The notes: generated by a model from the letters alone, not told the origin. A DNA stretch of 64,000 nt from Rhinopomastus cyanomelas (GCA_013400115.1 VXBP01007595.1:310001-374000), one strand, 5' to 3'. Counted from the stretch's first letter, positions 1 through 10,503 are shown. Translations and numbers: made by a program.

Positions 1-88
1 GGATTGGAAGGGACCTCGAAAGATCATCTAGTCCAGTCCCGCTGCCAGAGCAGGACCATCTAGACCAAGTCACACAGGAACTTCAGCC
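1..88 (-). mobile_element. CR1 LINE 3' tip, cut by window edge
   Basis: Antisense young-group tip beginning inside 'ggattggaagggacctcgaaagatcatc' and ending in the 'caagtcacacaggaac' segment. The terminal 'tctgtgattctgtga' repeat lies outside the window. Confidence 0.9.
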
Positions 89-1286
89 AATTAAAGTAAC
101 AGCTGCAACTTGCTATTCCACGTAAGAACATATCTTGTCTCATGCTGCAGGATGGATGTCTTGTAGTATCTGCCTAATCACCTAAATGTGACTAAACATC
201 TCCATCATTGTAAAAAAACCTCTTTAAATATTGCTACCCCACTACTCTTTTCACATACAAGAGTAACCGCAATATCTGTTCCTAAAGGGAATGAATAAAA
301 CATACGGCTTATTTAAGTGACATAGGGACAGACTGTCTCAGGCACTCAAGTGAAAGATGACCAGCAGAGAAAAATGAACATCACGTTAATGGTTTATTAA
401 CTCCCCTGTGAACACTTTGAAAGCCATCGATCAAAACTCCCCATTACTGATTCACAGTTTTTGTCCTAGTTGTCCCAAAACAGAGACCAGTAAATGCTTC
501 TCCCTTTCTTACTCCATTATTAGCACTTACTATTTCTTTAACACACATTTGAGGTCTCTCATATCTGATACATACTCTTACTGTATCATACTAGCTACAA
601 CGATGAAGCTCACTTCCTCTACAAGCATGCAATTATGCATAATCAACCCATCCAATAGATTTCATGAGATTCATTAGATAAGGAGGGGGTTTATACTATT
701 TATATTGTATTATTTCTTTCTGTAGAACATGAATGTAGCTCACAACTATGATTTAACTAAATGTGGAAGCTAAGCATACACTCTTTTAAAAGAAATGAGG
801 CAATTTCCAAAGATTATTTATAGACACTGTATGAAAACTGCACTTATTTTATGAAAGGAATTAATTTGTGTTATTTTTTTTTCCCCTAAGCAGTTGAACA
901 GGATGCTTTACTATGCAGAGGAAAGGTGGCTGAGGTGTTTTTTCCCTCTTTTTTAGAGGCAGTTAGTATCTTTAATTAGATATCTGACCTTTAAAATTTT
1001 ATTTCTTTTCCCCAAGTGCATCAGGCGCACTCGATGCCTCCTCTTTCCTTGTCTCCCTCCCCTCTCCCTACAATTACTTTCCTCTGCAGGCAGCTTATCT
1101 TTTGTCCTTGACCATTCATGTCTACAGATCATAACCAAGAAGAAAGCAAGAAGCAAGTTGTAAAATAATACACAGGCAAAATTTAAAGTAGTGAAGTTTA
1201 TGCTTCAACATCTTCCAGCTAACATTAAAATGATATTCTCTTAGTCAGACATGGTTCGTGACGTTGGCAGAGTAAGGAGGTGATTA
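89..1286. other. Unique AT-rich DNA, no gene recognised
   Basis: No repeat family recognised. On the plus strand there are three acceptor-like polypyrimidine tracts ending in AG at about 892, 954 and 1087. The last is long and clean and is followed by a short open frame ending ITKKKARSKL-stop near 1163. No matching donor or upstream exon could be tied to it. Confidence 0.5.
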
Positions 1287-1570
1287 TCACAGAACATTAG
1301 GGATTGGAAGGGACCTCAAAATATCATCTAATCCAATCCCCCTGCCACAGCTGCATCACCTAGATCAAGTCGCAGAGGAACACGGCCAGGTGAGTTTTAA
1401 ATGTCTCCAGAGAAGGACACTCCACAACCTCCCTGAGCATCTCATTACAGTGCTCTGTCACCTTCAATGCAAAGACATTTCTTCTCATATTGTTGTGGAA
1501 CCTCTTATGTTCCAGCTGACACCTGCTGCCCCTTGTCCTATGATAAGATGACACTGAGAAGAGAGGCATT
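1287..1570 (-). mobile_element. CR1 LINE, young group, 5'-truncated
   Basis: Complete 3' tip followed leftward-to-rightward by about 200 bp of the ORF2 C-terminus in antisense. The frame at 1360-1569 reads SSYHRTRGS, FHNNMRRN, EVVECPSLETFKTHL, the usual end of the CR1 reverse transcriptase protein. Dead fragment. Confidence 0.95.
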
Positions 1571-2309
1571 TCTTACATTTATGTGGAAAAAACAAATAGG
1601 ATTATAGAGGTAACAGCAAGCCTCACTTAATTTACAGGGATACTAACAATGAAACAGCTACTAGAACGTCTTTGGAAGTATCCTTCAAGAAGCAATTTCT
1701 TAAAGGCATCACAAAGCGTCCAGAAGAAACCACCGAAAAACAAGAAAGTCTTAATTGTAGTGACTCACTGCTTAACCGTCTGTGAGGAGGGATCCATCTC
1801 GGTTCTTGAGAAGAAGCCTCAGGGTTCGTGTGTCCCTGCCTTAAGGGAACAAACAGCTCACCCGTGTTAGGAAACACTTTTCTCGGCACAAATTCTTGCT
1901 TGTGCTTTCACAGCGCCGCAGCCCAAGGTGGCAGTGTTACCTTCAGGGAGTGCTCTCTGCATCTCAGCATGGAGGCCACAGTACCACAAACCCCAACCAA
2001 CTGCTCGAGTCAAAGTGCCTTTCCAGAGAATTGACTTCTCCCTCCTCCAGAACAAGAGGGATGCTTTCTCAGGTAGAAATTCGGTCTCACTAATGATTTT
2101 TCAGAAGACACGTGTGTTAGACAACTTCTCAAACGATTATTAGGACACCCTAAGTCTTTGGGGTCTGAATGACCCTAGCACGGAACATATTCTCTACTCA
2201 GGAAGGGCCACACACTGCTGGGTTAACGTTTTGAACCACAAATGGGGAAGAAGTGTGGTAAAGTCCATTTGTTCAAAAAGAAGCCTGGTTCTGTTTTTAA
2301 TACAGTACT
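1571..2309. other. Unique DNA, overlapping short ORFs only
   Basis: Several 60-85 codon frames overlap on both strands between 1630 and 2140. None resembles a known family and no frame shows convincing flanking splice sites. I treat them as chance frames. Confidence 0.5.
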
Positions 2310-2350
2310 GAGGTCCCTACCAATCCCTAACGCTCTGTGATTCTACGAAT
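2310..2350 (+). mobile_element. CR1 3' terminal fragment
   Basis: Only the last 40 bp of the sense tip is present ('gaggtccctaccaatccctaac...ctgtgattct'). An extreme 5' truncation. Confidence 0.75.
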
Positions 2351-2547
2351 CAGCTCCTACAAAATTGTACGGTTATCTTCTTAACAAGTTTCTCAATAGG
2401 TAAAGCCGTATAAAATCATGCTAACAACCCTCCATGAGGTAAAACAGCAAAGCAGCAAGCTTACTTTATATAAACTGCACTCTCAAACTAATCTACCAGA
2501 ACCAAAGTAGTATTCAAAAATGAAGTGAAAAAGTCAGAATGATCCCA

Positions 2548-2583
2548 AGGATCTTTTCTGACCTGAATGATTCTATGATTCTT
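2548..2583 (+). mobile_element. Older CR1 3' terminal fragment
   Basis: Sense tip of the older group, 'gatcttttctgacctgaatgattctatgattct', with the 8-bp terminal repeat still readable. Confidence 0.7.
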
Positions 2584-2616
2584 GCTCCACTACAGCAGTG
2601 AAAATAGATGAGGCTA

Positions 2617-2921
2617 CGTCTCCAGTGAAGGAGACTCCACAACTTCCCTGGGCAGCCTGTTCCCGTGCTCTGTCACCCTCACTGTGCAGAAGTTCCTTCT
2701 GATATTTATATGGAACCTCCTATACTCCTGCTTACACCCATCACCCCTCGTCCTATCACTAGATGACATTGAGAAGAGCCTGGCTCCATCCTCCTGACAC
2801 CCACCCTTCACATATTTGTAGATATTAATGAGGTCACCCCTTCGTCTCCTCCAAGCTAAAGACACACAGCTTCCTCAGCCTTTCCTTACAAGGGAGGTGT
2901 TCTACTTCCTTCACTTCCAGG
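2617..2921 (-). mobile_element. CR1 ORF2 C-terminal fragment, 3' tip missing
   Basis: Antisense young-group body from 'gtctccagtgaaggagactcc' to the 'cttcctcagcctttcc' block. The minus frame 2614-2865 contains GDLINIYKYVKGG and SSSDRTRGDG. The 3' tip itself is absent, which implies a deletion after insertion. Confidence 0.9.
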
Positions 2922-2950
2922 TGAGGGGACTCTACAACACCCCTGGGCTA
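2922..2950 (-). mobile_element. Small duplicated CR1 piece
   Basis: 'ggtgaggggactctacaacacccctgggc' repeats a segment already present at about 2625-2660, so two CR1 pieces abut here out of order. Confidence 0.55.
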
Positions 2951-3420
2951 TTGCTACTATGAAAAGTGTTGTCTGGAAAAGCAACTGATTTTTGCTGCTT
3001 GCAGTGAAATCACACGTGGCTTTTATAAGACCATAACATTTTGTTGTAACATTGTCTTTGGTTTATGTATTACTTACGACACTAATAACATTTTATTCTC
3101 CTTTTTTTGTCTGAAAATCCTCAAATTTCTGCATTTCTTTAATCCACTAAGAAGGACTTATTATATAATTGAATTAGCTCTGTAAATACTACTTTCTGAC
3201 ACTTTGATAAAGAAAAGACTACGTAAAATAATAGAAACAAATGAGTTTATCATCTTCCTTGCAAAAATACGCCTCTTTAGAAGAGCTCATAAGAGCTACT
3301 AGTAGGAAAGGAATTTGTATTCTCATTTTAATTTGCAATCATATATTCTGTTTGTGTGAACAATATACAAACTTTATAACTAGTCCTGTTAGTACTAATG
3401 GAGTATCTCTCATACGAGAG
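2951..3420. other. Unique AT-rich DNA
   Basis: No repeat or gene recognised. A donor-like GTAAGTA on the minus strand ends near 3077 but is attached to only a short, uninformative frame. Confidence 0.5.
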
Positions 3421-3744
3421 AGTTCAGCCTGGAGAAAAGAAGGCTCTGGGGCGGACCTCCTTTTCACCTTTCAGTACATGAAGGGGGGCCTTCATGAAGG
3501 CAGGGGAATGTCTTTTCAAAAGGACTTGTATGAATAGGACAAGGACCAGTGGGTTCAAGCTGGTGAAGGGTAGATTGAGGCTGGATATTAGAAACAAGTC
3601 CTTCAATGCCAGGGTGGTTGATGGCTGCAATGGGCTGCCCAGGGAAGTGCTGGAGGCCCCATCCCCAGAGTCAGTGAAGGTCAGGTTTGATGAGGTTGTG
3701 AGCAACCTCACCTAGGCAGAGTTGTCCCTCTGTAGGGAGGTTGA
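3421..3744 (+). mobile_element. Older CR1 ORF2 fragment, 3' truncated
   Basis: Sense older-group copy. Plus frames give LLFTFQYMKGG then, after a frameshift, NRTRTSGFKLVKGRLRLDIRNKSF and CNGLPREVLEAPSPESVK. It stops at 'gtagggaggttgac', so the 3' tip is missing, unusual for a family that integrates by its 3' end. Confidence 0.9.
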
Positions 3745-4228
3745 CAATGAATTTGCCATCAGCTGCACATGAGCCAAAGACAGGCATGTTTTATTTCTTT
3801 AAAATGTTTTTAGCAGTGACGGACATAAAGAAGAGCTAATATTCCAAAGCCCTAGACACCCACAAAATTGATGGAGTAAAGGATAATTGCCAGGAGTACG
3901 TTATCAGCAAAAACATTGTCTGCATTCAGCAGTCCATTCGCTAATGAGATTGCCTCTCGCAGTCACAGTGGATAGGGGAGGAGAATATCTCTCTAATTAT
4001 GTTTAGGGACTAGAAGCTTATATTGTCTTCTCAGCACTAGCAAATTAGGAGTGTCACAGTCTTCCGCAGTGAGAGGAAGTGAGACGATTTCCTCTGCCCG
4101 CACATAAGCAAAAGAGTTACAAGTCAGGAGCAACATCATCACATCCACTGCTCATTTGTGGAGAAAAGATACTTATTTCAGTTTGACAATCTAACAAGCC
4201 TTGACGTTATTGAAGGTAAACCTTAGGT
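3745..4228. other. Unique DNA
   Basis: Nothing recognised. It includes a plus-strand GTAAGT donor-like site at about 4216, at the edge of the next CR1, with only a tiny open segment before it. Confidence 0.5.
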
Positions 4229-4312
4229 AAGTCTAGGGGATCCTGCTGTGGCAGGAGGATTGGACTGGATGATCTTTTGAGGTCCCTTGTTCTATGATGT
4301 TCTGTGATTCTG
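4229..4312 (+). mobile_element. CR1 3' tip, young group
   Basis: Sense tip 'gtctaggggatcctgctgtggcagg' through 'gttctgtgattctgta'. It lies about 80 bp from an antisense copy, giving a tail-to-tail inverted pair. Confidence 0.9.
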
Positions 4313-4393
4313 TAGTAATTTGAGGTCCAACCATGTCCTAATTCTTGTCCAAGTCCTAATTCTTCATAACACCTGCACATGAGAAGTGGCACA

Positions 4394-4610
4394 CAGATTC
4401 ACAGAACATCAGGGATTGGAAGGAACCTTGAAAGATCATCTAGTCCAATCCCCCTGCCACAGCAGGATCACCTAGACCAAGTCGCACAGGAACATGTCCA
4501 GGTGGGTTTTAAATGTCTCCAGATAAGGAGACTCCACAACCCCCTTGGGCAGCCCCTTCCAGGGCTCTGTCACCTTCACTGGGAAGAAGTTCCTTCTAAT
4601 CTTTATATGG
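4394..4610 (-). mobile_element. CR1 3' end, young group
   Basis: Antisense tip plus the first 80 bp of the ORF2 end, running to 'ttccttctaatctttatatgg'. Partner of the sense tip at 4229-4312 in an inverted pair. Confidence 0.95.
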
Positions 4611-5429
4611 CATCACCAACTAGAAAAAAAGCAGCTTTATCCCACAACTCTACAGGTCAAAATTTAGTTTCCACTGAAATAAAGCTCTTAGGAATGTGGT
4701 AAAGAACATGAGTGAAAAAGGGTTGTGGGTGACTGCAGTGTGCAGACAGTATGTACAAGCTTCAAGAAAAACTAGAACCAAGACAGGATGGAAATTACTT
4801 GCCAAGTAAAAAGCATACAGCACACATGTGTTCTGAGATAAATGGATTTTCACATTCCTTGACGTCATCTGAGGACTAAATTGGAAGCTAGTAGAGGGTA
4901 AAGCATGGAGTTGCAGAAAGAGAAGAAGACAGTACCATGGTTACAGGAGTTGTTTTATCTGGAGAATTGGCTTTTATTCCTCTGTACCAAAAAGCTCCTG
5001 TATGTCAGCAGTCACATAAGTTACCCTTTGCATATGTCCACTGATTGCATGTTCCTCATTTTCTGAATGCACATCCAGTGGTCTGGTCTGCAGAAGTGCT
5101 ATGTTGGCACAGTTCCAGCGGATGACAAAGAAGTTCAAACTCTGGATGTAACAAGCCCTATATAGCTCTAAACACCAATAAACATCAAGGCTCAAACACT
5201 TCAGATCAGACTTCACAACTGGCAAACCCTGACCTTAGAGCCCCTTAAGTACCAATCCATGCAACATTAAAAACAAACAGTAAAACCCCAACTACATGAA
5301 GATAGGCTGCAATGGCAGATATTCAGATGCAATAATGACAAATATCAGAAAATTAGTCACAAAAGAAGTAGTCATTTCATTCCGTGTCCTGGGTGATAGG
5401 AGATACTGGAGATGACAGCATGTAACCAA
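4611..5429. other. Unique DNA with weak minus-strand exon candidates
   Basis: The minus frame around 4974-5223 is open for about 83 codons (SLDVYWCLELYRACYIQSLN, HSENEEHAISGHMQR) and has internal donor-like GTAACT after HMQR. A second short open block near 4790-4870 follows a 'tcctcag' acceptor. Splice signals are weak, so I do not call a gene. Confidence 0.25.
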
Positions 5430-5603
5430 GTGGAACAGGCTGCCCAGGGGGCTTGTGGAGTCTCCTCCTCTGGAGACGCTTAAAACCCACCTGTTTTAAT
5501 CAAGTTCCTGTGCAACTTGGTCTAGGTGATCCTGCTGTGACAGGGGCATCGGACCAGATGACCTTTCAAGGTCCCTTCCAATACCTAATGTTCTGTGATT
5601 CTT
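5430..5603 (+). mobile_element. CR1 3' end, young group
   Basis: Sense copy from 'gtggaacaggctgcccaggg' to 'gttctgtgattctt', all four tip blocks in order, with a small insertion ('ttttaatcaa') in the 'acctgg' block. Confidence 0.95.
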
Positions 5604-6964
5604 GGAGAGCATAGCCTGGCACATGGAAGCCTAGGCAATGAATTTCAGAGGAAGCATCAGTGTTAACTGTTGTTATCTTTGTTAACATGAATTATTTGAT
5701 AGTGCTATTTGGGTGATGATAATTGAATATAACAATCTATGTATAAACACATGACTTTATATAAAAATTGTATGGCAACTGGAATGCTACTGGTTTATGT
5801 ACAACACATAGATGTAAAGAACAAACTTGGCAACCTGCAGGTGAGAGACCAACAAAACATCAAGTTAAAGGAGCAGAGAGACCAAATCCATGCCTACAAT
5901 ACTGGAGCAAGTGTACAGTACAGCAATTAACACATTCAAAACCTTGGCGGAAGAAGGAAGCACTGCTGCTCATTCTTACAAAATGATTACATGCTTTGGG
6001 TCACGAGCTCTTCCTAAATATTTTAGCGGTGGGGAAGAGATCCTTCTAAGTACCCCTACCCTAGGTTGTAGATCCTTCTAAAGATTTTACCCCTATCCTA
6101 AGTTGTACATTCTTCTAAGGATCTTAGAAGGACCTTAGATCCTTCCGAGTACCCTATCCTAGGAATTGTTAAACACAGCTCTCTCGGTTTAGCTTTAAAT
6201 ATTTATTAGTGGAAACAAGTAATTTACTGAGATTAAAACAAATTGTGAACTATGTCTGGCAATTTTAGGAATACTTATGCTGTGATAGAAAATAAGAAAG
6301 GACTTTGGAAAGCTTGTGATGCAGGAAAGACTTATATACTGCTTTTACTTTAAAGAAGCAATAGCAGTTATTTTTGTTTCAAGTGCCAAGTATGCTCTGT
6401 CATAATATCTAATGAAAAAATAAGTCTCCAAACCTGACATTTAAAAATAAACATGAGATATATTTTCTTAATGAAATCGGTCAAGTATGACTTTATTGAA
6501 ACCAAGAGATTAATTTCACTCGCAGGGATTATCTGAAATGAATTTTTCAATTAACAGTCACTAGCTGAATAAACCCCTAAGGAGATCTTGGTCTAAGTTA
6601 CACTCTTACTACACAAATAAACAGCAAGACAAAGGTTCTCCTTGGTGCACCAAAAGGAAACCCATTATCCGTGAAAACCTTTTATTTACCAATTGTCATA
6701 GAATTGCTGTAGAATCTTTACAATAAAGATAATTATCTGTAGAACACACAGCTACTTCCTAGTACACTAATTTTTGAAAAAGCAGTAGCTCTTCTCAGTT
6801 TTCAGTTTAAACCTGAAAATAAAGGACTTCAGTTGCCACAAAAGTCCCTCTTAAGATCATATTAGCAACAAAGACTGAGAGAAGTAGTACTGAAGTGATG
6901 AACACAACTGAGCAGCTGAGTACTTGTTCTGTTGAGACCTATAGTGATCACTGAATATGGAAAT
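5604..6964. other. Unique AT-rich DNA
   Basis: Contains the degenerate tandem array listed separately. A minus-strand open block of 99 bp at 6434-6532 (ASEINLLVSIKSYLTDFIKK) lies between a 'ttcatttcag' acceptor and a CAG/GTTTGG donor. It is kept only as a weak exon candidate. Confidence 0.3.
6036..6168. repeat. Degenerate tandem repeat, unit about 40 bp
   Basis: Three to four diverged units of 'gatccttctaa...acccctaccctaggttgta'. The last carries an inverted 'cttctaaggatcttagaagg' palindrome. The family is not recognised. Confidence 0.6.
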
Positions 6965-7103
6965 TCACAGAACATTAGGGATTGGAAGGAACCTTGAAGG
7001 ATCATCTAGTCAAATCCTCATGCCACTGGAGGATCATCTAGACCAAGTCGCACAGGAACATGGCCAGGTGGGTTCTAAACATCTCCAGAGGAGACTCCAC
7101 ATA
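6965..7103 (-). mobile_element. CR1 3' tip, young group
   Basis: Antisense tip to 'catctccagaggagactccac'. One of three antisense tips clustered within 530 bp. Confidence 0.95.
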
Positions 7104-7122
7104 CACAATCCTTTTTGAGCAG

Positions 7123-7170
7123 ATCACAGAATCACAGATCATTAGGGATTGGAAGGGACCTCGAAAGATC
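7123..7170 (-). mobile_element. CR1 3' terminal fragment
   Basis: Only the last 48 bp of the tip remains, 'atcacagaatcacagatcattagggattgg...agatc'. Confidence 0.9.
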
Positions 7171-7177
7171 AAATTAC

Positions 7178-7240
7178 CTGGGTGTAAATGTAACTCAGCT
7201 TCCTTGGAGAGCAAGTCTGATGTTCAGCTGCTCCCAGTCT
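7178..7240 (-). CDS. Weak candidate exon, minus strand
   Basis: A 63-bp block between a 'ctctgtgcttgcag' acceptor and a CCCAG/GTAATT donor. One frame is fully open (RLGAAEHQTCSPRKLSYIYTQ split over both ends). The frame that would follow the candidate exon at 7851-8034 reads DWEQLNIRLALQGS then stop. It sits between CR1 copies, and paired decoy splice sites of this size are common, so this is a low-grade call. Confidence 0.15.
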
Positions 7241-7338
7241 CTGCAAGCACAGAGATCCATCCAAGTAACCTCCCAAGCAACCCTATTACTCTGAAGTACC
7301 AACTTCAGTGCCAACTGGTGTCAGCAACAAGTTCATTT

Positions 7339-7493
7339 TCACAGAACACCAGGGATTGGAAGGGACCTTGAAAGATCATCCAGTCCAATCTTCCCACCAC
7401 AGCAGGATCACCTATATCCAGTCGCACAAGAACATATCCAGGTGGGTTTTAATCGTCTCCAGAGAAGAAGACTCCACAACCTCCCTGGGCAGC
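7339..7493 (-). mobile_element. CR1 3' end, young group
   Basis: Antisense tip through 'cctccctgggcagc'. Close to the group consensus except 'atatcc' in place of 'agacca'. Confidence 0.95.
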
Positions 7494-7850
7494 TTATGCT
7501 TAGATGCAAGTAGAAAAGAAAGACAGGGAAGATCTGTTTGATGGAGGAAGTGTTCATGTGGTTTTACAGCTTCAGTACTAATAACTAGTTGGCATTTTCC
7601 TCCTTTGCAGCCCAATGTTCACCAAGTCTTAGACTTCAGATGTAACATTCCTTAGAAGGGCTATTAATTGGGGTGTCACTATTACTAACTAGTATAAAAT
7701 CCTTCAGAATTAGTCCTTAAATACATTTCTGAGTATGTAATTTACAGGATTCAGTTAAACCTTTAACAAAGAACAAATGCACATTCTTTGCTGCCTTGTC
7801 CTCTTTATTTATCCCCAACCCCTCTATTTTTCTGCCTTGGTTACACTCAC
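7494..7850. other. Unique DNA
   Basis: No repeat or gene recognised. Its right edge is the minus-strand donor of the candidate exon at 7851-8034. Confidence 0.5.
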
Positions 7851-8034
7851 CTGCTCTTCTCATTCCTCTGCATATCAGCAAGTGGACCATTTACAACAGA
7901 TAGCTTTGAAATGCTTGTAATTAACTGTGGAGCACCTTTAGTCACTTGTATGGATAACAGATAACAGACATTACCTTGCTCAAGCACAGGAGAAAAACAC
8001 ATGTGCTTTTTAAAATTACAGATACACACTCCAT
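7851..8034 (-). CDS. Candidate internal coding exon, protein not identified
   Basis: On the minus strand a 'gcaatttcag' acceptor opens a 184-bp block that ends in a perfect donor, GCAG/GTGAGTG. One frame is open throughout: two bases completing a codon, 60 codons, then two bases. It includes DGVCICNFKKHMCFSPVLEQ, VTKGAPQLITSISKLSVVNG and ADMQRNEKS. About 58% of codons start with a purine, as expected of coding DNA. I do not recognise the family. The acceptor has a poor pyrimidine tract; an alternative acceptor lies a little further upstream at a 'cctcaag'. The read-through frame stops at once inside the intron (TGA at 7847), which fits a true exon end but is also what a chance frame would do. 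Phase 2 at its end and phase 1 at its start mean it cannot join 10016-10167 directly without another exon. Confidence 0.3.
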
Positions 8035-8270
8035 CTGAAATTGCTTTAAGTTGCAAATATTCTTGAGGGTCATTAAAGTAATTGGAAATCATTTTCATAA
8101 AAAATAATGGTCACTTGGAAAGACACTTTTACTGTTTCCTAAAGACAGCCTAAATCCACTGAACACACTGACTTAAGAGAACAGCTCTCCAAAGTGGTCA
8201 TGGTTCTTACTGTGCTTCTTTGTGGAAGAACCTTGTTTAGCTCCTGCTGGTTACAAAAGTAATCCTCATT
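8035..8270. other. Unique AT-rich DNA
   Basis: No repeat or gene recognised. The minus-strand frame of the neighbouring candidate exon stays open into this stretch as far as about 8098. Confidence 0.45.
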
Positions 8271-8598
8271 GAATCACAGAAAATTAAGGACTGGAAACGA
8301 CCTCAAAAGATCATCCAGTCCAATCCCCCTGACACAGCAGGATCTCCTAGATCCATTCGCACAAGAACTTGGCCAGGTGCATTTTAAACATCTCCAGAGA
8401 AGGAGACTCCACAACACCCCTGGGCAGCCTCTTCCGGTGCTCCATCACCCTCGCCATGAAGAAGTTCCTTCTCAGATTGATGAGGAACCTCCTGTGTTCC
8501 AGTTCACACCCACTGCCCCTTCTCTGTCATTAGATGCCGTTGAGAAGAACCTGGCTCCCTTCACATATTTATAAATATTAATGATGTCATCCTCATCG
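8271..8598 (-). mobile_element. CR1 LINE, young group, 5'-truncated
   Basis: Complete antisense tip plus ORF2 end to 'cacatatttataaatattaatgatgtcatcc'. There is an internal deletion of about 30 bp where the 'atcctcctgacacccaccc' block should be ('ctggctccc/ttcacat'). Confidence 0.95.
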
Positions 8599-8631
8599 CA
8601 AGGGTCTTTTCCAACCAGAGTGATTCTGCGG
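8599..8631 (+). mobile_element. Older CR1 3' terminal fragment
   Basis: 'aagggtcttttccaaccagagtgattctg' is an older-group sense tip abutting the previous antisense copy head-to-head. Confidence 0.65.
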
Positions 8632-9102
8632 GTCTACTGGGTTTTTACATTTCAATTCTATGACATAATTGCTTTGAACTCTAGTCATACACATATATTC
8701 TATCAAAACTTCTGTTCTCCCTGTCCTTTAGGCATTCGCTGCAGAAGGTGAATAGCTACATCAAAGCTCTAGATGATCCAAGCCATTGACATCAAGGACA
8801 AAGCAGAACACAGATCCTGTTTTCATTCAGTGTTGAACCAGTAAATAAGATATTAACATGGATCTGTCAAACTTATTTCAGCTGACTTTTCTTCAAAATG
8901 GTACATATTTGTTCTTATTTTACTGCAAAATGAATGACCCAGAAACTGGGAAGGGGAATAGGAATTGTCTATTTCCAGAATGACTTGGAACCAATTAATT
9001 CTCTTAATTGTGTTAGCAGAACTGCAATTTCACAATCAACTTTAACACCTTTGTTAAAAGTAAATTAATATGACCTACTATGTAAACTACTATTTCCCCT
9101 CC
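8632..9102. other. Unique DNA
   Basis: No gene recognised. A good plus-strand acceptor ('ctccctgtcctttag') at about 8732 precedes a 16-codon frame ending YIKALDDPSH-stop. This is too short to support alone. Confidence 0.35.
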
Positions 9103-9704
9103 TGATAAATATCTCAAGGGAGAGTCTAAGGAGGATGGGACCAGACTCTTCTCAGTGGCATGTAATGATGAGGTGCAATCATAAGATCATGGAATAGTTT
9201 TGGCTGGAAGAGACCTTCACGATTATTGAGTACAACCTTTTCCTAGCCCTATTATCACTACTAAACCATATACTCCAGTGTAATATCTACCCCTCTCAAA
9301 CACCTCCAGGGATGGTGACTCAACAACCTCCCTGGGCAGGCTGTTCCAATGCCTGTGAGACCAATCCTTGCCTCTCTACAACCTCATTTCAATTGGTCGT
9401 AGAGAGTAATAAGGTCTCCCCTCAATTTCCTCTTCTCCAATGCTAAAAATGGTCACAAACTGGAGCAGAGGAGGTTCAAGTTTAACATAAACTAATACTT
9501 TTCTATGGTGAGGTTAACAGAACACTGGAATAAGCTGACCAGAGAGGTTATGGAGTCCCCTTCTCTGAAGATACTAAAATACTGGTCTGAATGTGTTCCT
9601 GTGTGATCTACTCTAGGTGATCCTGCTCTGGCAGGTGGGTTGGACTAGATGATCTTCAGAGGTGCCTTCAAATCCTTACCACACTGCTCCTGTGTGATTC
9701 TGTG
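9103..9704 (+). mobile_element. Older CR1 split by a nested CR1
   Basis: Left part 9103-9179 carries the ORF2 end ('aggaggatgggaccagactcttctcagtggc'). The right part 9448-9704 resumes at 'caaactggagcagaggagg' and runs to the tip 'tgtgtgattctgtg'. The two halves are collinear, so the copy was one unit before the internal insertion. Confidence 0.9.
9180..9447 (-). mobile_element. CR1 nested inside the 9103-9704 copy
   Basis: Antisense copy of another older group, 'catggaatagttttggctggaagagacc' to 'aaggtctcccctcaatttcctcttctccaatgct'. It interrupts the host between 'ggtgcaa' and 'tggtcacaaactgg'. Confidence 0.9.
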
Positions 9705-10015
9705 AGTAGTACCTTTTAGCTATTAATATGCTCTTCTCTCTTTTACAAATCCAGACAATCATTTTTGTGTCCAATTTTATGTTCTCTGACAACTTGACTG
9801 TTTTGCTAGCTTCAGTCAACCAGCAAAGAGAATCAACTTGGTGGTTTTCCTATATGATTATTGCTAGTGTAGCTTTCAAAGTACTTTTGTTTTTCTTCTC
9901 TTTCTCAGCCATATGGTTCCTTAAAGAGAAATGCTGGTTTTTCAATTTACAGGTTCCCACTTGAATGAACAGAAGACCTACACACCATTATCTTTCAAGA
10001 CAGAAAAATAATTAC
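9705..10015. other. Unique AT-rich DNA
   Basis: A 78-codon plus-strand frame (9728-9964) is rich in F, L and I but has no recognised motif. It is considered chance. Confidence 0.45.
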
Positions 10016-10167
10016 CAGATCAGCTGGAGATCTGACTAAGTCAGATTCTTGCTCTGCTTTTTCTGTAATGCACCCTGTACAATTACTCAAGTTTGAGTAT
10101 AAGAAGTTAACAACAGGAAGATGAATTTGCATCTCTTCCAGATTCTTTTTTGCATGGAGCTGAACAT
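10016..10167 (-). CDS. Candidate internal coding exon, protein not identified
   Basis: On the minus strand a 152-bp block lies between a 'gttgacag' acceptor and a GATCTG/GTAATT donor. One frame is open: two bases, then 50 codons. It includes VQLHAKKNLEEMQIHLPVV, NFLYSNLSNCTGCITEK and AEQESDLVRSPADL, with 58% purine-first codons. The family is not recognised. The donor is fair; the acceptor lacks a real polypyrimidine tract, which lowers confidence. It would take one base from the exon before it and end in phase 0. Alternatively it is an intronic pseudo-exon of either strand. Confidence 0.25.
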
Positions 10168-10503
10168 CTGTCAACATTTGTCCCCAGCCTACTTCACCCG
10201 TTTATTATTATGTAAACAGATTAGGTTTTACAATTAACTCCCTTGCTTTTGTTTAGAAAGATTTGCAGAAACTACATCCATTCTGCATGTCTCATATCAG
10301 ACTTTTAATGGTCATGTGTTTCATCTCCATGTAAACACTTGAGATTGATTTAAAAGAGTAGTTTTGGGTTTGATTTTCGTTTATTTTTCTTTCATTGAGA
10401 CACTACATGTTTATGAAGCCACATGACATCACCAGCTCCAAAAGCAATCCTTAATCCTTCGTTCCTGATACTGGAATGCTACCTTCAACATAAAGCTTTC
10501 ATT
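10168..10503. other. Unique AT-rich DNA
   Basis: No repeat or gene recognised. Confidence 0.5.

Noticed and set aside
4201..4222. Perfect-looking plus-strand donor TTAG/GTAAGT
   Set aside because: It overlaps the start of a CR1 tip and only a 14-codon frame precedes it.
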